A DNA stretch of 64,000 bases, taken from the NCBI RefSeq assembly GCF_024362325.1, contig NZ_CP101497.1, positions 2,170,001 to 2,234,000 of the forward strand, written 5' to 3'. Source of the DNA: Microcella humidisoli. GTDB taxonomy: Bacteria; Actinomycetota; Actinomycetes; Actinomycetales; Microbacteriaceae. A program made the position numbers and the translations under genes. Shown one piece after another: positions 10,599 through 19,565 of this stretch (position 1 is its first letter; every line of letters begins with the position of its first letter). Under the pieces are notes generated by a model. That model was not told where the DNA came from, did no database searches, and saw only the letters and a program-made list of their open reading frames with translations.

Positions 10599-11261
10599 AT
10601 GGCGGCACCCGGCCCCGCTCGTCGGCTCAGCGAGCGCATCGTGCTCGATGCGGCCTTCGGGGTGGTGCGCGATCACGGCTTCACGGCTCTGTCGATCCGC
10701 CGCGTCGCGGCGGTGCTCGGCGTCACGCCCAACGCGCTGTACACCTACGTGCCTGATCGTGCGGGACTGCTGCGCGGCATGGTCGAGCGAGTCATGAGTG
10801 CTGTCGATCTCGGCACCCTGGCGATCGCCACGCTCTCGCCCGCGGAGCGCCTCGTGGAGTTCGCGGTCGCCATGCGGCGCACGCTGCTCGGGCATCCGGG
10901 AGGCGCCGCCCTCATCATGACCGGCCCTATCGATGGGCCCCACGCCTTGCTGCTCAACGAGGCGCTGCTGCGCACGCTCACCGAGACCGGGCTGACGCTC
11001 GACGACGCCGCGCGCGGTGCGTACGCGCTGCAGGTGCACGTGCTCGGTACCGTCATGCTCGAAGCCGCCGACGGCGGAGACGGCGACCCCGCGCGCGAAG
11101 AGGCGCTCGCCATCGAGCGCCGTGCCGCGCTCGAGCGTGTCGACGCGAGCGGCGTGCCCCTCACCGCGCAGACGGCCGACATCGTCGCGCGCTACAACAC
11201 GACGGCCCAGTTCCGCTGGAGCGTGCGACGGCTCGTTGACGGGATGCTCGTCGCGGGCTGA
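10599..11261 (+). CDS. TetR-family transcriptional regulator
   Basis: A 220-residue repressor. The N-terminal DNA-binding domain (residues about 10–60) has the helix-turn-helix LSIRRVAAVLGVTPNALYTYV with the usual Tyr/Thr-Tyr recognition helix; the C-terminal part is an all-helical ligand domain of the TetR_C group. The ATG at 10599 follows a strong AGGAGGAG Shine-Dalgarno (10588–10595). It is divergent from the epimerase gene and most likely represses itself and that gene through the palindrome at 10546–10564. The ligand is not predictable. Parents of the family are usually homodimeric and respond to small hydrophobic molecules. Confidence 0.92.
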   Translation: MAAPGPARRLSERIVLDAAFGVVRDHGFTALSIRRVAAVLGVTPNALYTYVPDRAGLLRGMVERVMSAVDLGTLAIATLSPAERLVEFAVAMRRTLLGHPGGAALIMTGPIDGPHALLLNEALLRTLTETGLTLDDAARGAYALQVHVLGTVMLEAADGGDGDPAREEALAIERRAALERVDASGVPLTAQTADIVARYNTTAQFRWSVRRLVDGMLVAG

Positions 11262-11339
11262 CCCGCGCGGGCGCTCGTGCCCGCTCGCGCTCGGAGCGCC
11301 GCCCGGCGCGAGCCCGCCCGGTCACTAGACTGGACCGTT

Positions 11340-12227
11340 ATGAGCGGCGACAACGACAGCGGAGCGGAGCTCGCGGGCTTCGACGAGCTCATGCCCGGCC
11401 CGACCGGTCGACCGCTGCGCGATTTTCCCGAGCCGACGAAGCTGAGCAGCCACGGCCCGGCCCGCATCATCGCCCTGTGCAACCAGAAGGGTGGCGTCGG
11501 CAAGACGACGACCACGATCAGCCTCGGGGCGGCGCTCGCCGACTACGGCCGCAAAGTGCTCGTCATCGACTTCGATCCCCAGGGCGCGCTCTCGGCGGGA
11601 CTCGGCATGCAGAGCCACGATGTGCCGACCGTCTACGACTTGCTGCTGGGGCGCGAGAAGGATGCGCGGAAGGCCGTGCAGGCCACCGCGACGAAGAACC
11701 TGCACCTCATTCCCGCGAACATCGACCTGAGCGCGGCCGAGGTGCACCTCGTCAACGAGGTCGCGCGCGAGCAGATCCTCGCCCGCGTGCTCGCCCCCAT
11801 CCGCGACGACTACGACGTCATCCTCATCGACTGCCAGCCGAGCCTCGGCCTGCTGACCGTCAACGCGCTCACCGCGGCGCACGGCGTGCTGATTCCGCTC
11901 GAGTGCGAGTACTTCGCGCTCCGCGGCGTCGCCCTGCTCGTCGAGACGATCGACAAGGTGCGCGACCGCCTGAACCCCGCCGTGCAGCTCGACGGCATCC
12001 TCGCGACCATGTACGACGCCCGCACCCTGCACAGCCGCGAGGTGCTCGAGCGCGTCGTCGAGGTCTTCGGCGAGAAGGTGCTCGAGACGGTCATCGGTCG
12101 CACGGTCAAGTTCCCCGACGCCTCGGTCGCCGGTGCGCCCATCACGAGCTTCGCGCCCGACCACCCCGCCGCGGCCGCCTATCGCCAGCTGGCCCGAGAG
12201 CTGATCGCGCGTGGCCAGGTCGCCTGA
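11340..12227 (+). CDS. ParA/Soj-family ATPase
   Basis: Cytoplasmic Walker-type ATPase, 295 residues. The deviant Walker A KGGVGKT is at residues 50–56 with the signature Lys50, then the DFDPQGALS switch region and the Walker B-like VILIDCQPSLG. It is a short relative of chromosomal ParA and no parB lies next to it; in actinobacteria this version sits immediately before scpA and scpB and is thought to assist condensin-linked segregation. The ATG at 11340 is used because it lies 8 nt after the -10-like TAGACT (11326–11331), consistent with a leaderless message that starts the long segregation operon. The last 17 bp overlap scpA. Confidence 0.93.
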   Translation: MSGDNDSGAELAGFDELMPGPTGRPLRDFPEPTKLSSHGPARIIALCNQKGGVGKTTTTISLGAALADYGRKVLVIDFDPQGALSAGLGMQSHDVPTVYDLLLGREKDARKAVQATATKNLHLIPANIDLSAAEVHLVNEVAREQILARVLAPIRDDYDVILIDCQPSLGLLTVNALTAAHGVLIPLECEYFALRGVALLVETIDKVRDRLNPAVQLDGILATMYDARTLHSREVLERVVEVFGEKVLETVIGRTVKFPDASVAGAPITSFAPDHPAAAAYRQLARELIARGQVA

Positions 12228-13086
12228 GTCGGCGGCCGGTTCGGCGGGGGCGGCGGGCGCTGCGGGCGCGGCGACGATCGAGGCGGATGCTCCTGCCGCC
12301 GGTTTCCGCGTCACCCTCGACGACTTCGACGGCCCCTTCGATCTGCTGCTGAGCCTCATCACCAAGCGCGAGCTCGACATCACCGAGGTGAGCCTCTCGG
12401 TCGTGACCGACGAGTTCCTGTCGTACTTGCGGGCGATGGAGAACGACGGCACGGTCGACGCCCTCGACCAGGCGAGCGAGTTCCTCGTCGTCGCCGTCAC
12501 GCTGCTCGATCTGAAGATCGCGAGCCTGCTGCCGCAGGGCGAGCTTGTCGACGCGGAAGACGTCGCGCTGCTCGAAGCCCGCGACCTGCTCTTCGCTCGC
12601 CTGCTGCAGTACCGCGCGTTCAAGGAGGTCTCGGCCTGGTTCGCGCGAAGCATGGCGGAGGAGGGCGATCGGCACGTGCGCTCGGTGCGCCTCGAAGACC
12701 AGTACCGCGAGACGACGCCGGAGCTGAAGTGGACGCTGAGCCTCGACGACTTCGCGGCCCTTGCGCTGCTCGCGCTCACGCCGAAAGAGATCCCGGTCGT
12801 CGGGCTCGACCACCTGCACGCGCCGCTCGTGTCGATCCGCGAGCAGGCCGCGCACGTCGTCGCCCTGCTGCGGCGGGAAGAAACCGTGACCTTCCGCCAG
12901 CTCATCGCCGGTGCCGATGCGAAGGGCGTCATCGTCGCGCGCTTCCTCGCCCTGCTCGAGCTGTACCGGCACGCGGCCGTCGGTTTCGAGCAGCTCGAAC
13001 CGCTCGGCGAGCTGACGGTGCGGTGGACGGCCGAGAACTGGACGGACGAGAACCTCGTGAACCTGGGGAACGACTATGGCCAGTGA
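12211..13086 (+). CDS. scpA: Segregation and condensation protein A
   Basis: Kleisin subunit that bridges the SMC heads, with ScpB. The 291-residue protein has an Ala/Gly-rich N-terminal tail of about 30 residues, then the conserved kleisin start FRVTLDDFDGPFDLLLSLI (about 31–49), a helical middle, and a C-terminal winged-helix domain from about residue 215. The GTG at 12211 overlaps the end of parA by 17 bp; a later start is possible because the first 30 residues are not conserved in the family. It overlaps scpB by 11 bp. The smc gene itself is not in this window. Confidence 0.95.
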   Translation: MARSPESAAGSAGAAGAAGAATIEADAPAAGFRVTLDDFDGPFDLLLSLITKRELDITEVSLSVVTDEFLSYLRAMENDGTVDALDQASEFLVVAVTLLDLKIASLLPQGELVDAEDVALLEARDLLFARLLQYRAFKEVSAWFARSMAEEGDRHVRSVRLEDQYRETTPELKWTLSLDDFAALALLALTPKEIPVVGLDHLHAPLVSIREQAAHVVALLRREETVTFRQLIAGADAKGVIVARFLALLELYRHAAVGFEQLEPLGELTVRWTAENWTDENLVNLGNDYGQ

Positions 13087-13774
13087 GGCCCCGATGACGG
13101 ACGAGCACGCGACCGATGAGCACGCGACCGATGAGCAGGTGACGGACGCGGAGCCGGGTGCAGGCGTGGTGGCGGCCGACGAAGCACCCGCGCGGGGCAT
13201 CCCGAACGGGGTCGACGTCGCCCGCGCGCTCGAAGCGATCTTCATGGTCGTCGACGAGCCGCAGAGCGTCGTGGGTCTCGCGAGCGCCGTCGGGCGGCCC
13301 GTGAAGGAGGTGCGGGCGGCGATCGCCGAGCTCGTGGCCGACTACGACGGGCTGAGCCTCGACGGACGGCCGGCAGGGCCGCGGCGCGGCTTCGAGCTGC
13401 GCGAAGTCGGCGGCGGCTGGCGCATCTACGTGCGCAGCGAGCTCGACGAGGTCGTGCGCGACTTCGTGCACACGCAGAACCCCTCGAAGCTCTCGCAGGC
13501 GGCGCTCGAGACCCTCGCGGTCATCGCCTACAAGCAGCCCATCAGCCGCGGCGCGATCGCGTCGATCCGTGCCGTCAACGTCGACTCGGTCGTGCGCACG
13601 CTGCTCGGCCGCGGACTCATTACCGAGGCGTTCACCGACAGCGAGACGGGCGCGATCCACTACGAGACCACCGATCTGCTGCTCGTGCAGCTCGGCATCA
13701 ACTCGCTCGACGAGCTGCCGAAGATCTCCCCGTTGCTCGACGACGGCAGCGAAGGGTTCGACGATGTCCGATAG
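13076..13774 (+). CDS. scpB: Segregation and condensation protein B
   Basis: Second accessory subunit of the SMC condensin, 232 residues. After an acidic, repetitive N-terminus (three ATDEHATDEQ-like units) the protein shows two tandem winged-helix domains; SKLSQAALETLAVIAYKQPISR is the family hallmark near residues 138–159. The ATG at 13076 lies inside the scpA stop region, and the end overlaps the next gene by 11 bp, so parA, scpA, scpB and the pseudouridine synthase are translationally coupled. The repetitive N-terminal tail is not part of the conserved fold. Confidence 0.95.
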   Translation: MASEAPMTDEHATDEHATDEQVTDAEPGAGVVAADEAPARGIPNGVDVARALEAIFMVVDEPQSVVGLASAVGRPVKEVRAAIAELVADYDGLSLDGRPAGPRRGFELREVGGGWRIYVRSELDEVVRDFVHTQNPSKLSQAALETLAVIAYKQPISRGAIASIRAVNVDSVVRTLLGRGLITEAFTDSETGAIHYETTDLLLVQLGINSLDELPKISPLLDDGSEGFDDVR

Positions 13775-14666
13775 GCACCGTGCCGACAAACGCGCCGACC
13801 GCGACCTCGTGCCCGACGTGGTCATCGACTGGTCCAGCGGCGACGCCTCCAGCAATCAGCGCGCGGGCGACTCCGCCACGAGCGAGCGCCTGCAGAAGGT
13901 GCTCGCGGCGGCGGGCGTCGCGAGCCGGCGCGTGTGCGAGAACCTCATCGTCGCCGGTCGCGTGACCGTCAACGGCGAGGTCGTCACCGAGTTGGGCTCG
14001 CGCGTCGAGCCCGCGACCGATCTCGTCGCGGTCGACGGCGTCGCCATCCAGCTCGACACGACCAAGCGCTACATCATGCTCAACAAGCCGACCGGAGTGG
14101 TCAGCTCGATGGCCGACGAGAACGGCCGCCGCGACCTGCGCGAGTTCACGCGCGAGTACGACGAGCGCCTGTTCAACGTCGGCCGCCTCGACGGCGAGAC
14201 GAGCGGGCTCCTCCTGCTCACCAACGACGGCCCGCTCGCCAACGTGCTCGCGCACCCGCGCTACGGCGTCGAGAAGACCTACATCGCCAAGGTCACCGGC
14301 TCGGTTCAGGCCTCGACGCTGCGGAAGCTCAAAGAGGGCATCGAGCTCGACGACGGCCCCATCGCGGTCGACGCCGCGCGCGTGCTCGGCGCGCCCAGCA
14401 AGGGCCACTCGATGGTCGAACTCACCCTGCACTCGGGCCGCAACCGCATCGTGCGGCGCATGATGGCGGCGGTCGGGCACCCCGTCGTCGAGCTCGTGCG
14501 CCGGCAGTTCGGACCCCTGCACCTCGGCACGCTCGCCTCGGGACAGACGCGTGAGCTGACGGATGCCGAACGCGGCGCCCTGCTCACGATCGCCCGGGAG
14601 CACGAGCAGGCTGGCCCTGCGCCCGCGTCCTCGGGCACCACGCCATCCGGGGAGGGCGACGGATGA
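13764..14666 (+). CDS. rluB: RluB/RsuA-family rRNA pseudouridine synthase
   Basis: Isomerises a uridine in rRNA; closest to the 23S rRNA RluB type by the gene order scpB–rluB, although target assignment is inference. The 300-residue protein has an N-terminal S4 RNA-binding domain (about residues 35–80, starting ERLQKVLAAAG), and the synthase domain with the catalytic Asp143 in GRLDGETSGLLLLTNDG. A GRNRIVRRMMAAVGHPV stretch near the C-terminal end is typical of the RsuA group. The ATG at 13764 overlaps the end of scpB; the stop overlaps tyrA in ATGA. The last 25 residues are a Pro/Ser/Gly tail of low complexity. Confidence 0.95.
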   Translation: MSDRHRADKRADRDLVPDVVIDWSSGDASSNQRAGDSATSERLQKVLAAAGVASRRVCENLIVAGRVTVNGEVVTELGSRVEPATDLVAVDGVAIQLDTTKRYIMLNKPTGVVSSMADENGRRDLREFTREYDERLFNVGRLDGETSGLLLLTNDGPLANVLAHPRYGVEKTYIAKVTGSVQASTLRKLKEGIELDDGPIAVDAARVLGAPSKGHSMVELTLHSGRNRIVRRMMAAVGHPVVELVRRQFGPLHLGTLASGQTRELTDAERGALLTIAREHEQAGPAPASSGTTPSGEGDG

Positions 14667-15751
14667 CCGACCGCCGCCTGCAGGAGCAGGTGCACATCAT
14701 CGGCGCCGGGCTGCTCGGCACGAGCATCGGGCTCGCGCTCTCGGAGAGGGGCGTCGACGTCACGCTCGCCGACACCTCGCCGACGGCCGTGCGGCTCGCG
14801 GTGGACTACGGCGCGGGCCGCGCTCCGCGCGCCGACGACCGACCCGGCCTCGTCGTGGTCGCGGTGCCGCCGGATGTCACGGCCGCGACGGTCGCGCGCG
14901 CGCTGGCCGAGCATCCCGAGGCCCTCGTCACCGATGTCGCGAGCGTCAAAGGCAGCGTGCTCGCCGAGCTGCGCGCGCTGGGTGCCGACGTCAGCCGCTA
15001 CCTCGGCACCCACCCCATGGCCGGGCGCGAGCGCGGCGGGCCCATCTCGGCACGCGCCGACCTCTTCCTCGGCCGGCCGTGGGTGCTCGCCGGGCACGAC
15101 GGCATCAGCTACCGCCGCGCGGGTGCGATCGAAGACCTCATCCTCGACGTCGGCGCCGTGCCGATCGAGATGAGCGTCGACGAGCACGACCGCTCGGTTG
15201 CGATGGTCAGCCATGTTCCGCAACTCGTCGCGAGCGCCATGGCCGCCCGGCTGCGCACGGCCTCGAACGGCGCCGTCGGCCTCGCCGGGCAGGGCGTGCG
15301 CGACGTCACGCGCATCGCGTCGAGCGACCCCGGGCTGTGGGTGCAGATCCTCTCCGCGAACGCGGCGCCCGTCGCCGAGATTCTGCGCGGCGTGCGCGAC
15401 GACGTGGATGCCCTGCTCGCCGCCCTCGCCGACCCCGAGGCGCCCGGCTCGCGCCGCGCCCTCGCCGAGCTCATTGCCGCCGGCAACGCGGGAGTCGCCC
15501 GCATTCCGGGCAAGCACGGCGACGACCGCCGCTTCGCGCAGCTCGTCGTCATGATCGACGACACCCCCGGCCAGCTCGCCCGGCTGCTGACCGAGATCGG
15601 CGAGCTCGACATCAACATGGAAGACCTCCGGCTCGAGCACTCGCCCGGCGCGCCCATCGGCTTCGCCGAAGTCTCGGTGCTGCCCGAGGTCGAGCAGCGC
15701 CTCATCGATGAGCTCTCGGCGCGCGGCTGGCGCATCGCGGGCGCGAGCTGA
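14663..15751 (+). CDS. tyrA: Prephenate dehydrogenase with ACT domain
   Basis: Converts prephenate to 4-hydroxyphenylpyruvate in tyrosine synthesis. The 362-residue protein starts with a Rossmann motif IIGAGLLGTSIGLAL (residues 12–26), contains the GTHPMAGRERGG substrate loop characteristic of prephenate dehydrogenases, and ends in an ACT regulatory domain (about 290–362, opening VVMIDDTPGQLARLL), so feedback control by tyrosine or phenylalanine is expected. Its placement between rluB and cmk is common in Micrococcales. The start overlaps the previous stop by 4 bp, so it belongs to the operon that begins at parA. Confidence 0.95.
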   Translation: MTDRRLQEQVHIIGAGLLGTSIGLALSERGVDVTLADTSPTAVRLAVDYGAGRAPRADDRPGLVVVAVPPDVTAATVARALAEHPEALVTDVASVKGSVLAELRALGADVSRYLGTHPMAGRERGGPISARADLFLGRPWVLAGHDGISYRRAGAIEDLILDVGAVPIEMSVDEHDRSVAMVSHVPQLVASAMAARLRTASNGAVGLAGQGVRDVTRIASSDPGLWVQILSANAAPVAEILRGVRDDVDALLAALADPEAPGSRRALAELIAAGNAGVARIPGKHGDDRRFAQLVVMIDDTPGQLARLLTEIGELDINMEDLRLEHSPGAPIGFAEVSVLPEVEQRLIDELSARGWRIAGAS

Positions 15752-15841
15752 GCATCCACCCCCGGCGCGCCGCCCGCTGCCGCCGACCCGCCCGAACCCG
15801 CCCCCACCCCTGACCTGATCCCACACCCCGGAAGGACCCCC

Positions 15842-16504
15842 ATGAGCGACATCGTCGTGGCCGTCGACGGCCCCGCCGGCAGTGGCAAGTCGAGCGTGAG
15901 CCGCGAGGCGGCCCGGCGACTGGGCTTCGCGTACCTCGATACCGGTGCGGCCTACCGTGCGCTCGCCTGGCACTGCCTCGACGAGGGCGTCGATGTCGAG
16001 GACGCCACGGAGGTCGCTGAGCGGGTCGCCGCGTTCGACTACGCCATCGGCATGCAGCCCGACCACTACTTCGTGCGCGTCGGGGGAGAGGACATCACGC
16101 CTGACATCCGCGAGCCGCGCGTCACGGCTGTCGTGAGTGCCGTCGCCCGTGTGCCCGAGGTGCGCGCGGGGCTCACGGCGCTGTTCCGGCGGCTCATCGC
16201 CGAGGCCTCCGAACCGGGCGTCATCGTCGAAGGGCGCGACATCACCACCGTCGTCGCGCCGGATGCTGCGGTGCGGGTTCTGCTGACCGCCTCGCCAGAG
16301 GCTAGAATGGCGAGAAGGTCGGCAGAGTTGAGCGCTGTGTCGGCCGAGGCGACCGCGCAGCAGCTGGCCTCGCGGGATGCCCAAGATTCCCGTGTGGTCG
16401 ACTTCATGAACGCCGCTGACGGCGTCACCACTCTCGACTCCACCGATCTCGACTTCGAGCACACGGTGCAGGCGCTCATCGACATCGTGCGCGCGGGGGC
16501 CTGA
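15842..16504 (+). CDS. cmk: Cytidylate kinase
   Basis: Phosphorylates CMP and dCMP with ATP. The 220-residue protein has the P-loop GPAGSGKSS at residues 10–18, the [14 protein letters not shown]-binding stretch, the GRDITTVV motif and the LID region with ARMARRSAE; all are family markers and length is usual. A GGAAGG Shine-Dalgarno precedes the ATG. The 90-bp gap from tyrA is a Pro/Ala-type GC-rich stretch without a clear terminator, so read-through from the operon is likely. The following gene is der, a pairing seen across Actinobacteria. Confidence 0.97.
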   Translation: MSDIVVAVDGPAGSGKSSVSREAARRLGFAYLDTGAAYRALAWHCLDEGVDVEDATEVAERVAAFDYAIGMQPDHYFVRVGGEDITPDIREPRVTAVVSAVARVPEVRAGLTALFRRLIAEASEPGVIVEGRDITTVVAPDAAVRVLLTASPEARMARRSAELSAVSAEATAQQLASRDAQDSRVVDFMNAADGVTTLDSTDLDFEHTVQALIDIVRAGA

Positions 16505-16565
16505 ACCAGGGCTCTCGGGCGAAACACACGCCGCCCGCGGGCGGCGGAACAAGTGGGAGGATCCC

Positions 16566-18110
16566 ATGACCGAGAACCCTGTCAACCCTGAGCTGTCTGG
16601 CGACGACGACGCCGAGTTCGCGAACGCCGAGGCGGCCGAAGCCGTCGCGGCGCGGCTCGCCGAACTCGACGACGACCTCGCCGACAAGCGCGCCGACGCC
16701 CTCATCGCGGGCCTCGCCGCCTACGACCTCGATGACGACGACCTCGAGCTGCTCGAGGGCGCCGAGCTGGGCGAATACGGCATCATCACGATGCCGGCCC
16801 TGCCCGTGCTCGCGATCGTCGGCCGCCCCAACGTCGGCAAGAGCGCGCTCGTCAACCGCATCATCGGCCGCCGCGAGGCCGTCGTGGAGGACACCCCCGG
16901 CGTCACCCGCGACCGCGTCACGTACAAGGCCGAGTGGAACGACCGCAAGTTCACCCTCGTCGACACCGGCGGCTGGGAGCCCGACGCCTCGGGCATCAAC
17001 GCCTCCGTCGCCGCGCAGGCCGAAGTGGCCGTCGACCTCGCGGATGCGGTGCTCTTCGTCGTCGACGCCATGACCGGCCCGACCGCGACTGACGAGTTCG
17101 TCGTCAAGATGCTGCGCCGCTCGAAGAAGCCCGTCATCCTCGCCGGCAACAAGGTGGATGACGCGCGCCAGGAGCCCGAGGCCGCCGCGCTGTGGGGTCT
17201 CGGCCTCGGTCAGCCGTGGCCCGTCTCGGCCCTGCACGGCCGTGGTGTCGCCGACCTGCTCGACCACGTGCTCACCGTGCTGCCCGAGGTCTCGGCCGTG
17301 GCGAAGCAGGAGTTCGGCGGGCCTCGTCGCGTCGCCCTGCTCGGTCGCCCGAACGTCGGCAAGTCGAGCCTGCTCAACAAGGCGGCGCGCGAAGAGCGTG
17401 TCGTCGTCAACGAGCTCGCCGGCACGACACGCGACCCCATCGACGAGCAGATCGAGCTCGGCGGCAAGGTGTGGCGCTTCGTCGACACGGCCGGAATCCG
17501 TCGTCGCGTGCACCTGCAGCAGGGTGCCGACTTCTACGCGTCGCTGCGCACGGCCGCGGCGCTCGAGAAGGCGGAGGTCGCCGTCGTGCTCATCGACGTG
17601 ACCGAGCCGCTCAGCGAGCAGGACGTGCGCATCATCGACCTCGTGCTCGAATCGGGTCGCGCGCTCGTGCTCGCCTTCAACAAGTGGGACCTGCTCGACG
17701 ACGAGCGCCGCCGTTACCTCGAGCGCGAGATCGAGCAAGACCTGCACCACGTGGCGTGGGCGCCGCGCGTCAACATCTCGGCGCGCACGGGTCGTCACCT
17801 CGAGAAGCTCGTGCCGGCCCTCGAGGTCGCGCTCGAGTCGTGGGATACGCGCATCGCGACCGGCAAGCTCAACGCGTTCGTCGCCGAGCTGACGGCTGCG
17901 CATCCGCACCCCGTGCGTGGGGGCAAGCAGCCGCGCATCCTGTTCGCGACGCAGGCCTCGACGCGTCCGCCGACGTTCGTGCTCTTCACCACCGGATTCC
18001 TCGACCCGCAGTACCGCCGCTTCATTACGCGGCGGCTGCGCGAGGTCTGGGGTTTCGAGGGCACCCCCATCCAGGTCAATATGCGAGTCAGGGAGAAGAG
18101 GCAGCGCTAG
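16566..18110 (+). CDS. der: Ribosome-biogenesis GTPase Der (EngA)
   Basis: Tandem-domain GTPase needed for maturation of the 50S subunit. The 514-residue protein has an acidic N-terminal extension of about 80 residues that is common in actinobacterial Der, then G domain 1 with GRPNVGKS at residues 86–93 and DTGG, G domain 2 with GRPNVGKS at 260–267, DTAG and NKWD, and a C-terminal KH-like domain ending in the basic [13 protein letters not shown]. The ATG follows a GGGAGGA ribosome-binding site. It is the last gene of the long cluster and is followed by a stem-loop at 18119–18142. Confidence 0.97.
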   Translation: MTENPVNPELSGDDDAEFANAEAAEAVAARLAELDDDLADKRADALIAGLAAYDLDDDDLELLEGAELGEYGIITMPALPVLAIVGRPNVGKSALVNRIIGRREAVVEDTPGVTRDRVTYKAEWNDRKFTLVDTGGWEPDASGINASVAAQAEVAVDLADAVLFVVDAMTGPTATDEFVVKMLRRSKKPVILAGNKVDDARQEPEAAALWGLGLGQPWPVSALHGRGVADLLDHVLTVLPEVSAVAKQEFGGPRRVALLGRPNVGKSSLLNKAAREERVVVNELAGTTRDPIDEQIELGGKVWRFVDTAGIRRRVHLQQGADFYASLRTAAALEKAEVAVVLIDVTEPLSEQDVRIIDLVLESGRALVLAFNKWDLLDDERRRYLEREIEQDLHHVAWAPRVNISARTGRHLEKLVPALEVALESWDTRIATGKLNAFVAELTAAHPHPVRGGKQPRILFATQASTRPPTFVLFTTGFLDPQYRRFITRRLREVWGFEGTPIQVNMRVREKRQR

Positions 18111-18118
18111 CGCTGCCC

Positions 18119-18142
18119 GCAGAGGCCATTTCTGGCCTCTGC
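18119..18142 (+). terminator. Stem-loop after der
   Basis: GCAGAGGCCA and TGGCCTCTGC form a perfect 10-bp stem around TTTC, 8 bp after the der stop. The stem is followed by CCCCTGAC rather than a T-run, so it is a structural end or a weak intrinsic terminator. Confidence 0.6.
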
Positions 18143-18150
18143 CCCTGACT

Positions 18151-18223
18151 CGCCGCGGCCCGTCCCGGGCCGCGGGCGGGAGAAAAGTCGGCGAACACGC
18201 CGCGGCCCGTCCCGGGCCGCGGG
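18151..18223. repeat. Two identical 26-bp hairpin repeats
   Basis: The 26-bp sequence at 18151–18176 is repeated without change at 18198–18223. Each copy folds on itself: CCGCGGCCCG pairs with CGGGCCGCGG around TCC. The 21-bp spacer contains GAGAAAAGTCGG, which on the minus strand reads as a short T-run after the second copy. The repeats lie between the convergent der and DUF2071 genes, the second copy touching the DUF2071 stop, so they probably act as a double terminator for the minus strand gene. Confidence 0.7.
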
Positions 18224-18958
18224 TCACTCCACGACTCTTCGCGCCGCCGAGAACTCGGTCACGACTCCAGGATGCCCCAGCGGCGTCGCGAGCACCGAGT
18301 CGGGTTCGCGCGCGGCGAGGTCGGGAAACCCGGCGGCGGCGAGCAGCTGATCGTCGAGGTGCAGCAGCTCGGCGTCGACGAGCGGCCACGGCTCGTGCGT
18401 GTTGCGTGCGTGGATGGTGCGCCCGAGGTGGCGTTCGTGGAACCCCCAGCGCGCGGTGAGGAAGCGGCTCAGTTCCGTGTCCACCGGGGTCGTGCCCGGC
18501 CGGGCATGAATGCGCGTCGTCGGGCGCGCGCCCGTACGACGGCGCCCCCGGTACTCGATCGTGGTGTCGTCGAGGCGTCGTTCGGCGTGCATCCATTGAT
18601 ACGGCAACCCGAAGAGCGCGCGAGCGGCGAGCACCGAGGGCAGCTGCTCGGCGTCGAGCGAGCGGAACACGACCCCGCGATTGCCGGCGTCGTCGATCGA
18701 GTAGGTGCGCACGTTGATCTCGATGAAGGTTCCGAGGCCCGGCACGGGCGGCAGCGGCAGGAACGCGTGGTCGCTCAGCACGAAGGGGATCAGCCCCACC
18801 CACGCATCGCCGTTCTCATCGACATCGGGCCGCGTTTCCGCGGGCAGGAACGGCGCGACCGCGTCGGGGGAGACGCGCCAGTGCAGGAAGACGAAGTCGC
18901 TCCAGCGCTGGCGGATGACCGCACGACCCGGCAGGGGCGGGGCGACCGCGCTCATCAT
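18224..18958 (-). CDS. DUF2071 (YqjF-like) protein
   Basis: A 244-residue cytoplasmic protein of the DUF2071 family, whose biochemical role is not established. Family marks are the opening RQRWSDFVFLHWRVSPDAVAPFLP near the N-terminus (Trp-rich start with L-P), FIEINVRTY, and the middle GLPYQWMHAE stretch. The ATG at 18958 (or 18955) is chosen; the frame extends much further upstream but through the oppositely directed Nudix gene. It is divergent from that gene with 36 bp between starts, so the two share a small promoter region. No membrane segment is seen. A sugar- or acetoacetate-decarboxylase-like barrel has been suggested for the family, which I treat as open. Confidence 0.85.
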   Translation of the reverse strand: MMSAVAPPLPGRAVIRQRWSDFVFLHWRVSPDAVAPFLPAETRPDVDENGDAWVGLIPFVLSDHAFLPLPPVPGLGTFIEINVRTYSIDDAGNRGVVFRSLDAEQLPSVLAARALFGLPYQWMHAERRLDDTTIEYRGRRRTGARPTTRIHARPGTTPVDTELSRFLTARWGFHERHLGRTIHARNTHEPWPLVDAELLHLDDQLLAAAGFPDLAAREPDSVLATPLGHPGVVTEFSAARRVVE

Positions 18959-18994
18959 CACGTTCCCATCATCCTCGCTTAGCCTGAACCCACC

Positions 18995-19501
18995 ATGACG
19001 CACGATCCGCTCTCGAGCACGCCGCCGCCCCTGCCGACGGGCGCCGCGCGCGACCCTGGCGACGCCTGGGTCGAGGGCGACAACGGGCAGCGCTACTGGG
19101 GCCGCTTCGGCGCGGCGGGCCTGCTGGCGTGGCACCCCGAGGCGGGCATCCTGCTGCAGCACCGTGCCGTGTGGTCGCACCATGGCGGCACGTGGGGGCT
19201 TCCGGGCGGGGCGCGCAAGCAGGGCGAGTCGGCGGTGGATGCCGCGGTGCGCGAGGCGGGCGAAGAGGCCGGGGTGCCGGCCGACGCCGTAGAGCCGCTG
19301 TTCGAGAGCCTGTTCGACCTCGGCTACTGGTCGTACACGACCGTCGCGGTGCGCGTCGTGCGGCTGTTCGCCCCGATCGTCGCGGATGCCGAGAGCGTCG
19401 CCCTGCGCTGGGTTGCGATCGACGAGGTGGATGCGCTGCCCCTGCACCCCGGATTCGCCGCGAGCTGGCCGGCCCTCCGCGCGCAGCTGCCCGAGCGCTA
19501 G
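18995..19501 (+). CDS. Nudix hydrolase, MutT-like
   Basis: A 168-residue Nudix enzyme. The box is canonical at residues 72–94: G-x5-E78-x7-R86-E87-x2-E90-E91-x-G93-V. The preceding HHGGTWGLPGG is typical of the MutT branch that acts on 8-oxo-dGTP or related nucleotides; the N-terminal WVEGDNGQRYWGRFGAAGLL is found in actinobacterial members. No substrate can be fixed from sequence. The ATG at 18995 lies 9 nt after TAGCCT (18980–18985) and no Shine-Dalgarno is visible, which suggests a leaderless or near-leaderless mRNA. Divergent from the DUF2071 gene. Confidence 0.9.
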   Translation: MTHDPLSSTPPPLPTGAARDPGDAWVEGDNGQRYWGRFGAAGLLAWHPEAGILLQHRAVWSHHGGTWGLPGGARKQGESAVDAAVREAGEEAGVPADAVEPLFESLFDLGYWSYTTVAVRVVRLFAPIVADAESVALRWVAIDEVDALPLHPGFAASWPALRAQLPER

Positions 19502-19565
19502 CCCGACGCTGCGCTCGTCGCCTCCGCTCGAGCCCGATCGCTCGACCCCGGGCGCGCCTCACCGG

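Noticed and set aside
11340..13774. Chromosomal origin near parA
   Set aside because: No parB, dnaA or parS-like site was found; this ParA belongs with scpAB.
14306..16705. 799-codon open frame on the minus strand across rluB, tyrA and cmk
   Set aside because: It is an antisense shadow of high-GC genes whose own products are clearly identified; translation shows His/Arg/Gly-rich low-complexity sequence.
16476..18803. 775-codon minus-strand frame across der
   Set aside because: Der is certain on the plus strand; the antisense frame is open only because of GC-rich third positions.
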